58,147 bases of DNA, taken from Pseudomonadota bacterium (GTDB taxonomy: Bacteria > Pseudomonadota > Alphaproteobacteria > Reyranellales > Reyranellaceae). Positions 33,181 to 41,851 of this stretch are shown here, in pieces (the first letter of the stretch is position 1; every line of letters begins with the position of its first letter). Made by a program: the position numbers and the translations under genes. The notes beneath the pieces are model-generated. The model ran no database searches. It saw nothing but the letters and a program-made list of their open reading frames with translations, and was not told where the DNA came from. The stretch spans positions 1-58,147 of the forward strand of contig JAFEFG010000013.1 in the NCBI GenBank assembly GCA_018240685.1. Direction: 5' to 3'.

Positions 33181-36105
33181 CTAGTCCAGCGCCCGCTCCA
33201 GCACCTGCGCGACGTGCAGGGCGTGGCGCTGCGCGCCGTCGGCGATCTGGTGGCGACAGGAGGTTCCGTCGGCGACGATCAGCGTGTCGGCATCGGCCTT
33301 GCGGATCGCCGGAAGCAGGGACAGCTCGGCCATCGCCATCGAGGTCTCGTAGTGCTCGGCCTCGTAGCCGAAGCTGCCGGCCATGCCGCAGCAGCTCGAC
33401 TCGATCGGCGTCACGGCGAGATCGGGGACGAGCGCCAGCGCTTCCTGCACCGCGCTCAGGACGCCGAAGGCCTTCTGGTGGCAGTGGCCGTGCAGCAGCG
33501 CCCTCTTCTCGGGAAGCGGCTTCAGCGGCAGCGACAGGCGTCCGGCCTTCTTCTCGCGGGCCAGGAACTCCTCGAACAGGAACGCATTCTCGGCCGTCCG
33601 CCGCGCCGCGTCGCCGAGCCCCAGCCCCTGGAACTCGTCGCGCAGCGTGAACAGGCACGACGGCTCCAGGCCGATCACCGGCACGCCGCGCGCAACGAAC
33701 GGCGACAGTGCCTCGAGCAGCCGCTCCGCCTCCTCGCGCGCCTTGTCGACCTGGCCTGTCGCCAGATAGGTGCGGCCGCAGCACAGGGCCCGCGAGCCGA
33801 GAGCCGGCCACGCGACGGCGACGCGATGGCCCGCGGCCTCGAGCACGCGCCGCGCCGCCTGCAGGATCTCCGGCTCGAAGTTGTTCGAGAAGGTGTCCGC
33901 GAAGATCACCACGGTCGCGTCGGGTGCGTCGACGTCGGTGGTGGCGAGGAAGGTATCGCTGCGCCAGCGCGGCAGGCTGCGCTGCCGGGCAAAGCCGATC
34001 AGCGGCTGGACCAGCGCGGCGAGATTGAACAGTCCCGGCAGGCGCCGCGCCCACGGCGCCATCGCCGGCAGGTCGCCGATCAGGCGGTCGCGCAGCGACA
34101 GGCCCTTGCTCATCCGCCGCGCCGACTTCACCTCGATCTTCATGCGCGCCATGTCGACGCCCGTGGGGCAGTCGCGCTTGCAGCCCTTGCAGCTCACGCA
34201 GAGATCCATCGCCGCGGCGACGGCGTCGGAAAGCAGCGCCTCGGGCCCGAGCTGGCCCGACAGGGCAAGCCGCAGCGTGTTGGCACGGCCGCGCGTCAGA
34301 TGCCTCTCGTCGCGCGTCACGCGGAACGACGGGCACATCGTGCCGGCATCGAACTTCCGGCAATGGCCGTTGTTGTTGCACATCTCGACGGCCTTGGCGA
34401 AGCCGCCGGTCGGGTCGCCGCCCGTCCCCGGCGCCGTCAACGCCTCGGTGCGCGCATCGCTCTGCACATTCCAGGAGGACCAGTCCAGCGCCGGCTTGTA
34501 GTCGACGTTCTTGTAGTCGGGCCTGAAGCGGAACAAAGAGCGATCGTCCATGCGCGACGGCTTCACGATCTTGCCCGGGTTCAGCCGGTTCTCCGGATCG
34601 AACAGCTCCTTGATGGTCTCGAACGCCTTGGTCAGACGCGGGCCGAACTGCCACGCCACCCACTCCGACCGCACCAGCCCGTCGCCGTGCTCGCCCGAAT
34701 AGGCGCCCTTGTATTCGCGCACCAGCGCCGAGGCCTCCTCCGCGATGGCGCGCATCTTGACGGCGCCGTCGCGGCGCATGTCGAGGATCGGCCGCACGTG
34801 CAGGGTGCCGACGCTCGCATGGGCGTACCAGGTGCCGCGCGTGCCGTGCTTCTCGAACACTTCGGTAAGGCGCTGCGTGTAGTCCGCCAGGTGCTCCAGC
34901 GGCACGGCGCAGTCCTCGATGAAGGAGACCGGCTTACCGTCGCCCTTCATCGACATCATGATGTTGAGGCCGGCCTTGCGGACCTCCCACAGGGCCGCCT
35001 GCGGGCCGGGCTCGGGCATCTCGACCACGCTGCCGGGCAGGCCGAGATCGCCCATCAGTTCGACGAGCCGCGCGAGGTCGCGCAGCTGCGTCTCGCGCTC
35101 CTCGCCCGCGAACTCGACCAGCAGGATCGCCTCCGGCTTGCCGATCAGCGCGCGTTCGATCACCGGCCGGAAGGCGGGATTGGCCCGCGCCAGCTCGATC
35201 ATGGTGCGATCGACCAGCTCGACGGCGGTGGGCTTCAGCTTGACGATGTGCTGGGCGCTGTCCATCGCCTTGTAGAAGCTCGGGAAGTTCACCACGCCCA
35301 GCGTCTTGTGCTTCGGCAGCGGCGAGAGCTTGAGCGACAGGCGCTCGGTGACGGCCAGCGTGCCCTCGCTGCCGACCAGCAGATGCGCCAGGTTGACCGA
35401 ATTGTCGGTGGTGTAGGGTCGCTCCGACTGCGGGAAGAAGATGTCGAGGTTGTAGCCGCCGACGCGCCGCAGCACCTTCGGGTACATGCGGACGATCTCC
35501 TCCTGCTCGGCGAACGCCAGCGCCGCGACCTTGTCGGCAATGGCGCGCACCGCCGGCTGCATGTCCTCGGGTCGCTGGGCATCGAAGCGCGCCCGCGTGC
35601 CGTCGGCCAGGATGGCGTCGAGGCCGGCTACGTTGTGCACCATGTTGCCGTAGCGGATCGACCGGCTGCCGCAGGAGTTGTTGCCGGCCATGCCGCCCAG
35701 CGTGCACTGCGCCGACGTCGAGACGTCGACCGGGTACCAGAGGCCGTGCGGCTTCAGCCAGGCATTGAGCTGGTCGAGCACGATGCCCGGCTGCACGTGG
35801 ACCTCGGCGCGGTTCTTGTCGAAGCCCACCACGTTGCGCATGTGCTTCGAGAAGTCGACGACCAGCGCCTCGCCCACCGTCTGGCCGCACTGCGAGGTGC
35901 CGGCGCCGCGCGGCAGGATCGCCGCCTTGGCATCGCGCGCCACGTCGAGCGCGAGCGCGAGGTCGGTCTCGTCCGTGGGAATGACGACGCCGACCGGCTC
36001 GATCTGGTAGATCGAGGCGTCGGTCGAATAGCGGCCGCGCGAGGCGCGGTCGAACAGGACCTCGCCCTTGACGGTCCGCCGCAGGTTCTGTTCCAGCGTG
36101 CTCAC
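33181..36105 (-). CDS. FAD/Fe-S 2-hydroxyacid dehydrogenase, GlcD-GlcF fusion (YdiJ-like)
   Basis: A 974-residue fusion. The N-terminal FAD_binding_4 domain (about 30-250) has AAILPRGAGTSQCGQTVG and TLGGMAGNNSCGSRSIRYG; the FAD-oxidase C-terminal domain spans about 260-525 with EHGDGLVRSEWV. Then come Fe-S motifs CNNNGHCRK...MCPSFR and CVSCKGCKRDCPTG, and a CCG region with LCCGRTYLATGQ and SSCCGMAGSFGYE. It should oxidise a D-2-hydroxyacid (D-lactate, D-2-hydroxyglutarate or glycolate) to the 2-oxoacid and pass electrons to the quinone pool. GTG start at 36105 overlaps the GntR stop (GTGA), so regulator and enzyme are co-transcribed. Substrate is inferred from family and context only. Confidence 0.88.
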   Translation of the reverse strand: MSTLEQNLRRTVKGEVLFDRASRGRYSTDASIYQIEPVGVVIPTDETDLALALDVARDAKAAILPRGAGTSQCGQTVGEALVVDFSKHMRNVVGFDKNRAEVHVQPGIVLDQLNAWLKPHGLWYPVDVSTSAQCTLGGMAGNNSCGSRSIRYGNMVHNVAGLDAILADGTRARFDAQRPEDMQPAVRAIADKVAALAFAEQEEIVRMYPKVLRRVGGYNLDIFFPQSERPYTTDNSVNLAHLLVGSEGTLAVTERLSLKLSPLPKHKTLGVVNFPSFYKAMDSAQHIVKLKPTAVELVDRTMIELARANPAFRPVIERALIGKPEAILLVEFAGEERETQLRDLARLVELMGDLGLPGSVVEMPEPGPQAALWEVRKAGLNIMMSMKGDGKPVSFIEDCAVPLEHLADYTQRLTEVFEKHGTRGTWYAHASVGTLHVRPILDMRRDGAVKMRAIAEEASALVREYKGAYSGEHGDGLVRSEWVAWQFGPRLTKAFETIKELFDPENRLNPGKIVKPSRMDDRSLFRFRPDYKNVDYKPALDWSSWNVQSDARTEALTAPGTGGDPTGGFAKAVEMCNNNGHCRKFDAGTMCPSFRVTRDERHLTRGRANTLRLALSGQLGPEALLSDAVAAAMDLCVSCKGCKRDCPTGVDMARMKIEVKSARRMSKGLSLRDRLIGDLPAMAPWARRLPGLFNLAALVQPLIGFARQRSLPRWRSDTFLATTDVDAPDATVVIFADTFSNNFEPEILQAARRVLEAAGHRVAVAWPALGSRALCCGRTYLATGQVDKAREEAERLLEALSPFVARGVPVIGLEPSCLFTLRDEFQGLGLGDAARRTAENAFLFEEFLAREKKAGRLSLPLKPLPEKRALLHGHCHQKAFGVLSAVQEALALVPDLAVTPIESSCCGMAGSFGYEAEHYETSMAMAELSLLPAIRKADADTLIVADGTSCRHQIADGAQRHALHVAQVLERALD

Positions 36106-36767
36106 GGATGCCCCATTGTCTCCAGCACCGCCTGGCATTTGGCGTGCAGATGTCGAACCAGGATATCGCGCAGCCCCGCCCCGTCGTGCGCGGCCAGGGC
36201 CTCGATCATCTCACGATGCTCGGCGACGGCCTGGTCCCACTTGGCGCGCACGAGGTTCGAGCGGAAGCGCAGCGCGTGCAGGCGCGTGTTCAGCGTCTTG
36301 AAAGTCTGGGTCAGGATCGGGTTGCCGGCGATGGCGTTGACCCGTTCATGGATCGTGCGGTTGACGCGATAGTAGGCCGGCAGGTCGTGGCGGGCGTGCG
36401 CCGCCTCCATCTCCGTCTGCAGGGCGCGCAGCGCGGCCACGTCGGCGTCGGTCACGCGCGCGGCCGCCAGTTCGCCCGACAGCCCCTCCAGCGCCGCCAT
36501 CACCTCGAAGGCGTGCCGCACATCCTGCGGCGACAGCGCCACGACCTGGGCGCCGCGATTGGGAAGCTGCACCAGCAGCCCGTCGGCCGCGAGCATGCGG
36601 AAGGCCTCGCGCAGCGGCGTCCGCGACACACCCAGCCGTTCGCTCAGCTCGCGCTCGTTCAGCCGCGCCCCGGGCGCCAGCTCCCCTTCGATGATGAGCG
36701 TGCGCAGCCGCTCCGCCGCCGCCTCGGGCAGCGTCAGGCGCGCAATCGGAAAGCTCGATCCGTCCAT
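36102..36767 (-). CDS. GntR-family (FCD) transcriptional regulator
   Basis: A 221-residue FadR/GlcC-type regulator. The N-terminal winged helix has LRTLIIEGELAPGARLNERE and ERLGVSRTPLREAFRMLAADG; the C-terminal FCD effector domain contains RTIHERVNAIAGNP, the AEHREMIEALAAHD segment and VRHLHAKCQ, with three metal-type histidines. ATG 36767 is chosen since translation further upstream crosses the operator-like palindrome. It is first in a two-gene unit with the hydroxyacid dehydrogenase and divergent from the aminotransferase; FCD regulators of this context (GlcC, LldR) respond to 2-hydroxyacids. Confidence 0.92.
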   Translation of the reverse strand: MDGSSFPIARLTLPEAAAERLRTLIIEGELAPGARLNERELSERLGVSRTPLREAFRMLAADGLLVQLPNRGAQVVALSPQDVRHAFEVMAALEGLSGELAAARVTDADVAALRALQTEMEAAHARHDLPAYYRVNRTIHERVNAIAGNPILTQTFKTLNTRLHALRFRSNLVRAKWDQAVAEHREMIEALAAHDGAGLRDILVRHLHAKCQAVLETMGHP

Positions 36768-36788
36768 GGCTGGACTCAGTTTGGCATG

Positions 36789-36798
36789 TTGTATACAA
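36789..36798. promoter_or_regulatory. TTGTATACAA operator for the GntR regulator
   Basis: A perfect ten-base palindrome TTGTATACAA of the type bound by FCD-family GntR regulators, placed 22 bases before the gntR-type start and 45 before the aminotransferase start. A diverged half (GCAATAC) follows at 36802-36808. It would let one bound dimer control both divergent units. Confidence 0.65.
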
Positions 36799-36842
36799 AA
36801 TGCAATACGGGCGGACGGGCGCGCGACCACGAGGACAAAGAC

Positions 36843-38036
36843 ATGCGGCTCAATTCACATCCCAGCGGACGGCATTTCCTGCAAATTCCAGGACCAACCA
36901 ATGTCCCGGACCGCGTTCTTCGCGCAATGGATTATCCGACGATCGATCACCGCGGTCCGGAGTTCAACGCGCTGGCCAAGAAGGTCCTGCGCAGTGTCCG
37001 ACAGATCTTCCAGACAAAACAACCAGTTATCGTCTATCCCGCATCCGGTACCGGAGCTTGGGAAGCCGCCTTGGTGAACACCCTGTCGCCGGGCGACGCG
37101 GTGCTGATGTGGGAGACCGGCCATTTCGCCTCCTTATGGAAGAAAATGGCAGATCGCCTTGGAATCAAAGCAGAGTTCATGGGCGGCGACTGGCGCAAGC
37201 CGGCCGATCCGGCGGCGATCGAGAAGCGGCTCAAGGAGGATGCCGGCCACGCCATCAAGGCGGTCTGCATCGTCCACAACGAGACCTCGACCGGCGTGGT
37301 GAGCGACATCAACGCCATTCGCCATGCCATCGACGCGGCCAGGCACCCCGCCCTGCTGCTGGTCGACACGATCTCCTCGCTGGGCTCGATCGACTACCGG
37401 CACGACGCCTGGGGCGTCGACGTCACGGTCGCCGGCTCGCAGAAGGGCCTGATGCTGCCGCCCGGTCTCTCCTTCAATGCGGTGAGCGAGAAGGCGGTCG
37501 CGGCCTCCAAGGTGTCGAAGATGACCCGCTCGTTCTGGAGCTGGGACGAGATGCTGGCGACCAACGCCAACGGCTGGTTCCCCTACACGCCCGCCACCAA
37601 CATGCTCTACGGCCTCAGCGAGGCCTGCGACATGCTGCTCGAGGAAGGGCTCGACGCGGTGTTCGCCCGCCACGCCCGACATGCCGAGGCGACGCGCGCG
37701 GCGGTGAAGGCCTGGGACCTCGAGATCCTGTGCAGCGACCCCAAGGCCTATTCGGGTTCGCTCACCGCCATCCTGATGCCCGAGGGCCACGACGCCGATG
37801 CCTTCCGCAAGGTGGCGCTGGAGAACTTCAACCTCTCGCTGGGTCAGGGCCTCAGCAAGGTGGCCGGCAAGGTATTCCGCATCGGCCATCTCGGCGACTT
37901 CAACGACCTGATGCTGATGGGCACCCTGTCGGGCGTCGAGATGGCGCTGGGCCTCGCCAAGGTGCCGCACAAGGCCGGCGGCGCGCAGGCCGCCCTCACC
38001 TACCTCCGCGATACCGCGCCGGGCTCACGCGGCTAG
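36843..38036 (+). CDS. Serine-glyoxylate-type class V aminotransferase
   Basis: A 397-residue PLP aminotransferase (class V) of the alanine/serine-glyoxylate group. The opening FLQIPGPTNVPDRVLRAM is the AGT/SGA signature; the Schiff-base lysine is Lys201 in VAGSQKGLMLPPG, preceded by the LLVDTISSLGSID cofactor-aspartate segment. It would convert glyoxylate plus serine (or alanine) to glycine plus hydroxypyruvate (or pyruvate). Start 36843 gives the normal family length. Divergence from the 2-hydroxyacid dehydrogenase unit suggests that one makes glyoxylate and the other removes it. Its TAG stop shares CTAG with the stop of the convergent deacetylase gene. Confidence 0.9.
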   Translation: MRLNSHPSGRHFLQIPGPTNVPDRVLRAMDYPTIDHRGPEFNALAKKVLRSVRQIFQTKQPVIVYPASGTGAWEAALVNTLSPGDAVLMWETGHFASLWKKMADRLGIKAEFMGGDWRKPADPAAIEKRLKEDAGHAIKAVCIVHNETSTGVVSDINAIRHAIDAARHPALLLVDTISSLGSIDYRHDAWGVDVTVAGSQKGLMLPPGLSFNAVSEKAVAASKVSKMTRSFWSWDEMLATNANGWFPYTPATNMLYGLSEACDMLLEEGLDAVFARHARHAEATRAAVKAWDLEILCSDPKAYSGSLTAILMPEGHDADAFRKVALENFNLSLGQGLSKVAGKVFRIGHLGDFNDLMLMGTLSGVEMALGLAKVPHKAGGAQAALTYLRDTAPGSRG

Positions 38037-38926
38037 GGAACCACACCGTCGGGCAGCGCCTCGCAGTGGCGCGCGATCGCGCCCGGCGTGGTGAGCCAGA
38101 TCGCCTCCCTGCGCGTCAGGATATGGCGCAGGGCGCGACGCAGATGTTTCAGGCGGTGCGGCTGGCCGACGATGTAGGCATGCAGCGCCACGCCCATCAC
38201 CAGCGGCCGCGCCTGTGACAGTTCCAGCATCTCGTCGAACTGGTCGACGATCATGTCGGCGAAGTCCGCGGCGCCGACCTTGCGGCCGACGACGGCGGGA
38301 ATGTCGTTCAACTCCTGCGGATAGGGCACGGCCAGGATCCGCCGGCCGCCGCGGCACCGGAACCAGATCGGCTGGTCGTCCATGCACCAGTCGAGGAGAT
38401 AGCGGTACCCCGCCTCGGCCAGCAGATCGGGTGTCCGCGGACTGTGCGAGATCCATGGGCCCAGCCAGCCCTCGGGCGGCCTTCCCTCCGCCTTCGACAG
38501 GCGCTCGGTCGCCTCGGCGATCAGCGCCCGCTCCCCGGCCTCGTCGAGCGTACCCTGTCGCTCGGCGTTGGTGCGGCCATGGCCGACGATCTCGTCGCCG
38601 CGGGCCCGATGGGCCGCCACCAGGGCCGGCGCATAGTCGTACATCGCGCTGTTGACCAGGGCCGCCATCGGCAGCTTCAGCGCATCGAAGGCGTCGAGCA
38701 GATACCAGGCGCCGACGCGGTTGCCGTAGTCGCGCCAGGCGAAGTTCAGCACGTCGGGTTGCGGCCCGCCCGGCGCCAGTTCCGCGCCCAGCCCCTCGCC
38801 GAAGGAGAAGTGCTCCAGATTGAGCGCGAAATAGACGGCGAGCCGATGGCCGCCGGGCCAGGCATAGGGGGAACGGCCGCGCAGCGGGACGTAGTCGTAG
38901 CGATCATGGTGCCGGAGCTTCATCAT
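38033..38926 (-). CDS. PuuE-like polysaccharide deacetylase family protein
   Basis: A 297-residue NodB-fold hydrolase of the PuuE/allantoinase-like subgroup. Family features are SPYAWPGGHRLAVYFALNLE, the GDEIVGHGRTNAERQG segment, the GWLGPWISHSPRTPDLLAEAG segment and MGVALHAYIVGQP. The classical TFDDG metal motif of chitin deacetylases is absent, as in PuuE, whose members act on small amides such as allantoin. Start is 38926, or the adjacent ATG at 38923. It is divergent from a three-gene ABC importer, 45 bp apart, so it may process the imported compound. Confidence 0.8.
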   Translation of the reverse strand: MMKLRHHDRYDYVPLRGRSPYAWPGGHRLAVYFALNLEHFSFGEGLGAELAPGGPQPDVLNFAWRDYGNRVGAWYLLDAFDALKLPMAALVNSAMYDYAPALVAAHRARGDEIVGHGRTNAERQGTLDEAGERALIAEATERLSKAEGRPPEGWLGPWISHSPRTPDLLAEAGYRYLLDWCMDDQPIWFRCRGGRRILAVPYPQELNDIPAVVGRKVGAADFADMIVDQFDEMLELSQARPLVMGVALHAYIVGQPHRLKHLRRALRHILTRREAIWLTTPGAIARHCEALPDGVVP

Positions 38927-38931
38927 CGAAG

Positions 38932-38960
38932 CGTAGCCTCGGCAGCACCGATCGGCTACG
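38932..38960. promoter_or_regulatory. Inverted repeat in the divergent deacetylase/ABC promoter gap
   Basis: CGTAGCC (38932-38938) and GGCTACG (38954-38960) are perfect seven-base inverted repeats 15 bases apart, filling most of the 45-bp gap between two divergent start codons. Such a position suggests an operator controlling both genes, though no regulator gene is next to it. Confidence 0.4.
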
Positions 38961-38971
38961 GTGCAGACCAA

Positions 38972-40780
38972 ATGAATAAGGTGCCGGCCATGAGCCGGCC
39001 CGCATGGGAGGACTTCGTGACGGCGACGCAGGCGGCTGCCCTGCCCGACTCTGGGGAAACCGTGCGCCCAACGCGTGGGCTGGCAGCATCGCTTTGGGTC
39101 GGCGCGCTTCTTCTGATCCTGACCTTCCTCGTCGCCTATCCGCTGCTGATGCTGGTGTTCGGCGCGCTGAGCGACTCGAATCCGGTGGTCGACGGCTTCG
39201 GCGCCTTCCGGCCCTCGATTGCGCACTTCGTCGAGGTGCTGGAGAACGAGAACGTCCGCCTCGCCTTCTTCAATGCGCTGGCGGCCTGCGGCGGCGGCAC
39301 CGCGCTCGCGGTGGTGATCGGGCTGTTCTTCTCCTGGATCGTGGTGCGCACCAACACGCCCTTCAAGGGCTTCATCGCCGGCGCCAGCATGATCCCGCTG
39401 TTCGTGCCCCCGCTGGTGGCCGGCGTCGCGTGGGGCATCCTCGGCTCGCCCAAGACCGGCCTGCTCAACACCTCGCTCAAGTGGCTGGGCATCGACTTCC
39501 GCTTCGACTTCTACTCGATGACCGGGCTGATCGCGGTGTTCGGCATGTACTACGCGCCATACGTCTACATGTTCACGGCCTCGGCGCTGCGCAACATGGA
39601 CCCGAGCCTCGAGGAAGCCTCCGAGGTTTCCGGCGCCTCGGCCTTCACGACGCTCTTCACCGTCACCTTCCCGCTGATCGCGCCCGCGATCCTGGCCGGC
39701 ACGCTTCTCTCCTTCGTCGTCATGCTGGGCATCTACGGCGTGCCCGCCGCGCTCGGCGCGCCGGCCAACATCAGCGTGCTCACGACCTACATCTTCAAGC
39801 TTACCGCCTGGAGTCCGCCGCTCTACAACACGGCGGCGGCGGTCGCGATCCTGCTGATGATCGTGACGGCGATCCTGGTCTGGGCGCAGCAGCGCGTGCT
39901 GAGCGGCCGCAGCTTCGCCACCGTGGCCGGCAAGGCGTTCCGGCCGCGCAGCCTCGATCTCGGCGGCTGGCGCTGGTTCACCTTCGGGCTCGCGCTCGTC
40001 TATCTCCTCATCGTCGTGGTCCTGCCGACGCTGGCGCTGGTGGTCGCCGCCTTCCGCAAGTTCCTGTTCATCAAGGACTTCGACGCGCTGTTCGACTCGC
40101 GCGCCTACGGCCTCTCCCATTTCAATGCGGTATTCGACAATCCGCTGACGATGCTGTCGATCTGGAACACGCTCAAGGTCGGCGTCATCACCGCGCTGCT
40201 GGGTGGCGCACTCGCCTTCGCGATCGGCTACACGGTGAACCGCACGCATGTGCGCGGCCGCCGCGCCATCGACCTGCTCTCCACCATACCCGTCGCCATC
40301 CCCGGCCTCGTCGTGGGCGTGGCCTATCTGTGGGCCTGGATCGGCCTGCCGGGCGGCCTCTACGGCACGATCTGGATCCTGGCGCTCGCCTTCATCGCGC
40401 GCTTCATGCCCGACACCGTCAAGGCGCTGTCGACCTCGTTCCTGCAGATCCACAAGGAACTCGAGGAAGCGGCCTGGATCTGCGGCCGCGGCGTCGTGAG
40501 CACGATCGCCACCGTCGTCCTGCCGCTGGCGCGGCCGGGCGTCGTGGCGTCGATGACGCTGCTCTTCGTGCTGGCCATCCGCGAGCTCGGCTCGTCGCTC
40601 TTCCTCTACACCAGCGACACGACGGTGATGGCCGTGCTGCTGCTCGACTACTACGAGGGCGGCAACACGGGAAAGACGGCCGCCTTCAGCCTGGTGCAGA
40701 CCCTCATCCTTGCGGTGCTGCTCGGGCTCACCAACTGGCTGTCGCGCGGCGCCGCGCAGGGCGGCAGCCGCGTCGGCTGA
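38972..40780 (+). CDS. Fused ABC permease, iron(III)/FbpB-like
   Basis: A 602-residue permease that joins two six-span halves, as in FbpB/SfuB-type importers. Both EAA loops are visible: EEASEVSGASAFTTLFTVTF in the first half and EEAAWICGRGVVSTIATVVL in the second. ATG 38972 gives 602 residues; ATG 38990 (after GGTG) is an alternative. It is followed 45 bp later by the receptor gene, then the ATPase. These fused permeases serve Fe(III), but relatives import thiamine, phosphonates or sugar phosphates. Confidence 0.9.
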   Translation: MNKVPAMSRPAWEDFVTATQAAALPDSGETVRPTRGLAASLWVGALLLILTFLVAYPLLMLVFGALSDSNPVVDGFGAFRPSIAHFVEVLENENVRLAFFNALAACGGGTALAVVIGLFFSWIVVRTNTPFKGFIAGASMIPLFVPPLVAGVAWGILGSPKTGLLNTSLKWLGIDFRFDFYSMTGLIAVFGMYYAPYVYMFTASALRNMDPSLEEASEVSGASAFTTLFTVTFPLIAPAILAGTLLSFVVMLGIYGVPAALGAPANISVLTTYIFKLTAWSPPLYNTAAAVAILLMIVTAILVWAQQRVLSGRSFATVAGKAFRPRSLDLGGWRWFTFGLALVYLLIVVVLPTLALVVAAFRKFLFIKDFDALFDSRAYGLSHFNAVFDNPLTMLSIWNTLKVGVITALLGGALAFAIGYTVNRTHVRGRRAIDLLSTIPVAIPGLVVGVAYLWAWIGLPGGLYGTIWILALAFIARFMPDTVKALSTSFLQIHKELEEAAWICGRGVVSTIATVVLPLARPGVVASMTLLFVLAIRELGSSLFLYTSDTTVMAVLLLDYYEGGNTGKTAAFSLVQTLILAVLLGLTNWLSRGAAQGGSRVG

Positions 40781-40825
40781 ACGCGGGAACGACAAACCGA
40801 CAACGAAAACAGGAGGAAACGGACG

Positions 40826-41851
40826 ATGAAGCGCAGAACCCTGATGGCCGGCCTTGCCGGCGCCGCCGCCGGCTGGACCCTGCCGGCGCGCGCGGACGAC
40901 ACGTTCGGCTCGAAGGAACTGATCGAGGCGGCGGAGAAGGAAGGCTCGCTCACCTACTACACGGCCAACTTCGCCGAGGTCGAGCAGGAGGTCATCAAGG
41001 CCTTCAACAAGCGCTTCCCCAAGATCAAGGTGGCGATGGTGCGCGCGCCCGGCGGCCAGCTCATCACGCGCATCAAGACCGAGGCGGCGGCGGGCAAGCT
41101 GGCGGCCGACGTCATCAACCACTCCGACCGCGGCCTGATGCTGGAACTGCAGGACCTGTTCCAGGATTATGCGCCGCCCAACGCCGCCGACTATCGGCCC
41201 GACGCGCTGGTGTCGCCCAAGCTGTGGCCGGGCGTCACGCTGGGCTGGTGCATCGCCTACAACACCCAGACCACCAAGAATCCGCCCAAGACCTGGATGG
41301 ATCTCATCAAGCCCGAATACAAGGACAAGCAGATCGGCCAGGTGGTCGGCCCCTCGGGCGGCACGACCTGGACCCGCATCATGTTCGAGCGCCAGGTGCT
41401 GGGCGAGGACTACTGGAAGAAGCAGGCCGCGCTCGGGATCGCGCTCTTTCCCTCGGGCGCGCCGACCTCCGACTCGCTGGTGCGCGGCGAGATCTCGATC
41501 GCGCCGCTGCTCTACAACATCATCTACACCAAGATCGTCGACGGCGCGCCGGCCGAGGCGATCTTCGCGCCCGAGGGCGTGCCGATCGTCCCCTATGCCG
41601 ACGGCATCCCCAAGACCTCCAAGAACCCCAACGCGGCCAAGCTGTTCATGAACTGGCGGCTGTCGAAGGAAGGGCAGAAGTTCCAGATCGAGAAGCTCGG
41701 CAACATCACCTCGATGAAGGAGCCGCCGGCCCTGCCCAAGGGCTGGGATCCCAAGGTGATCAAGGTCTGGGTGCCGAAATTCGACGAGTTCGAGAAGCTG
41801 CGCAGCGCGTGGCTCGAAGAGTGGAACAAGACCTACGGGTATCGCCAGTGA
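40826..41851 (+). CDS. Periplasmic receptor of Fe(III)/polyamine-like ABC importer
   Basis: A 341-residue type II binding protein. The signal is MKRRTLMAGLAGAAAGW with cleavage near ARA-DD (twin Arg, Tat-like). The FbpA-like features are KEGSLTYYTANFAEVEQEVI, GKLAADVINHSDRG and the PEGVPIVPYADGIPKTSKNP segment. SD AGGAGG lies upstream of the ATG. The FbpA Tyr-Tyr iron ligands cannot be assigned with confidence, so the ligand could be organic. The gene ends in GTGA overlap with the ATPase. Confidence 0.88.
   Translation: MKRRTLMAGLAGAAAGWTLPARADDTFGSKELIEAAEKEGSLTYYTANFAEVEQEVIKAFNKRFPKIKVAMVRAPGGQLITRIKTEAAAGKLAADVINHSDRGLMLELQDLFQDYAPPNAADYRPDALVSPKLWPGVTLGWCIAYNTQTTKNPPKTWMDLIKPEYKDKQIGQVVGPSGGTTWTRIMFERQVLGEDYWKKQAALGIALFPSGAPTSDSLVRGEISIAPLLYNIIYTKIVDGAPAEAIFAPEGVPIVPYADGIPKTSKNPNAAKLFMNWRLSKEGQKFQIEKLGNITSMKEPPALPKGWDPKVIKVWVPKFDEFEKLRSAWLEEWNKTYGYRQ

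Noticed and set aside
33214..36372. A 1052-residue open frame on the plus strand
   Set aside because: It mirrors the FAD/Fe-S dehydrogenase gene and shows only low-complexity Arg/Gln/Leu sequence; the opposite strand has intact FAD, Fe-S and CCG motifs.
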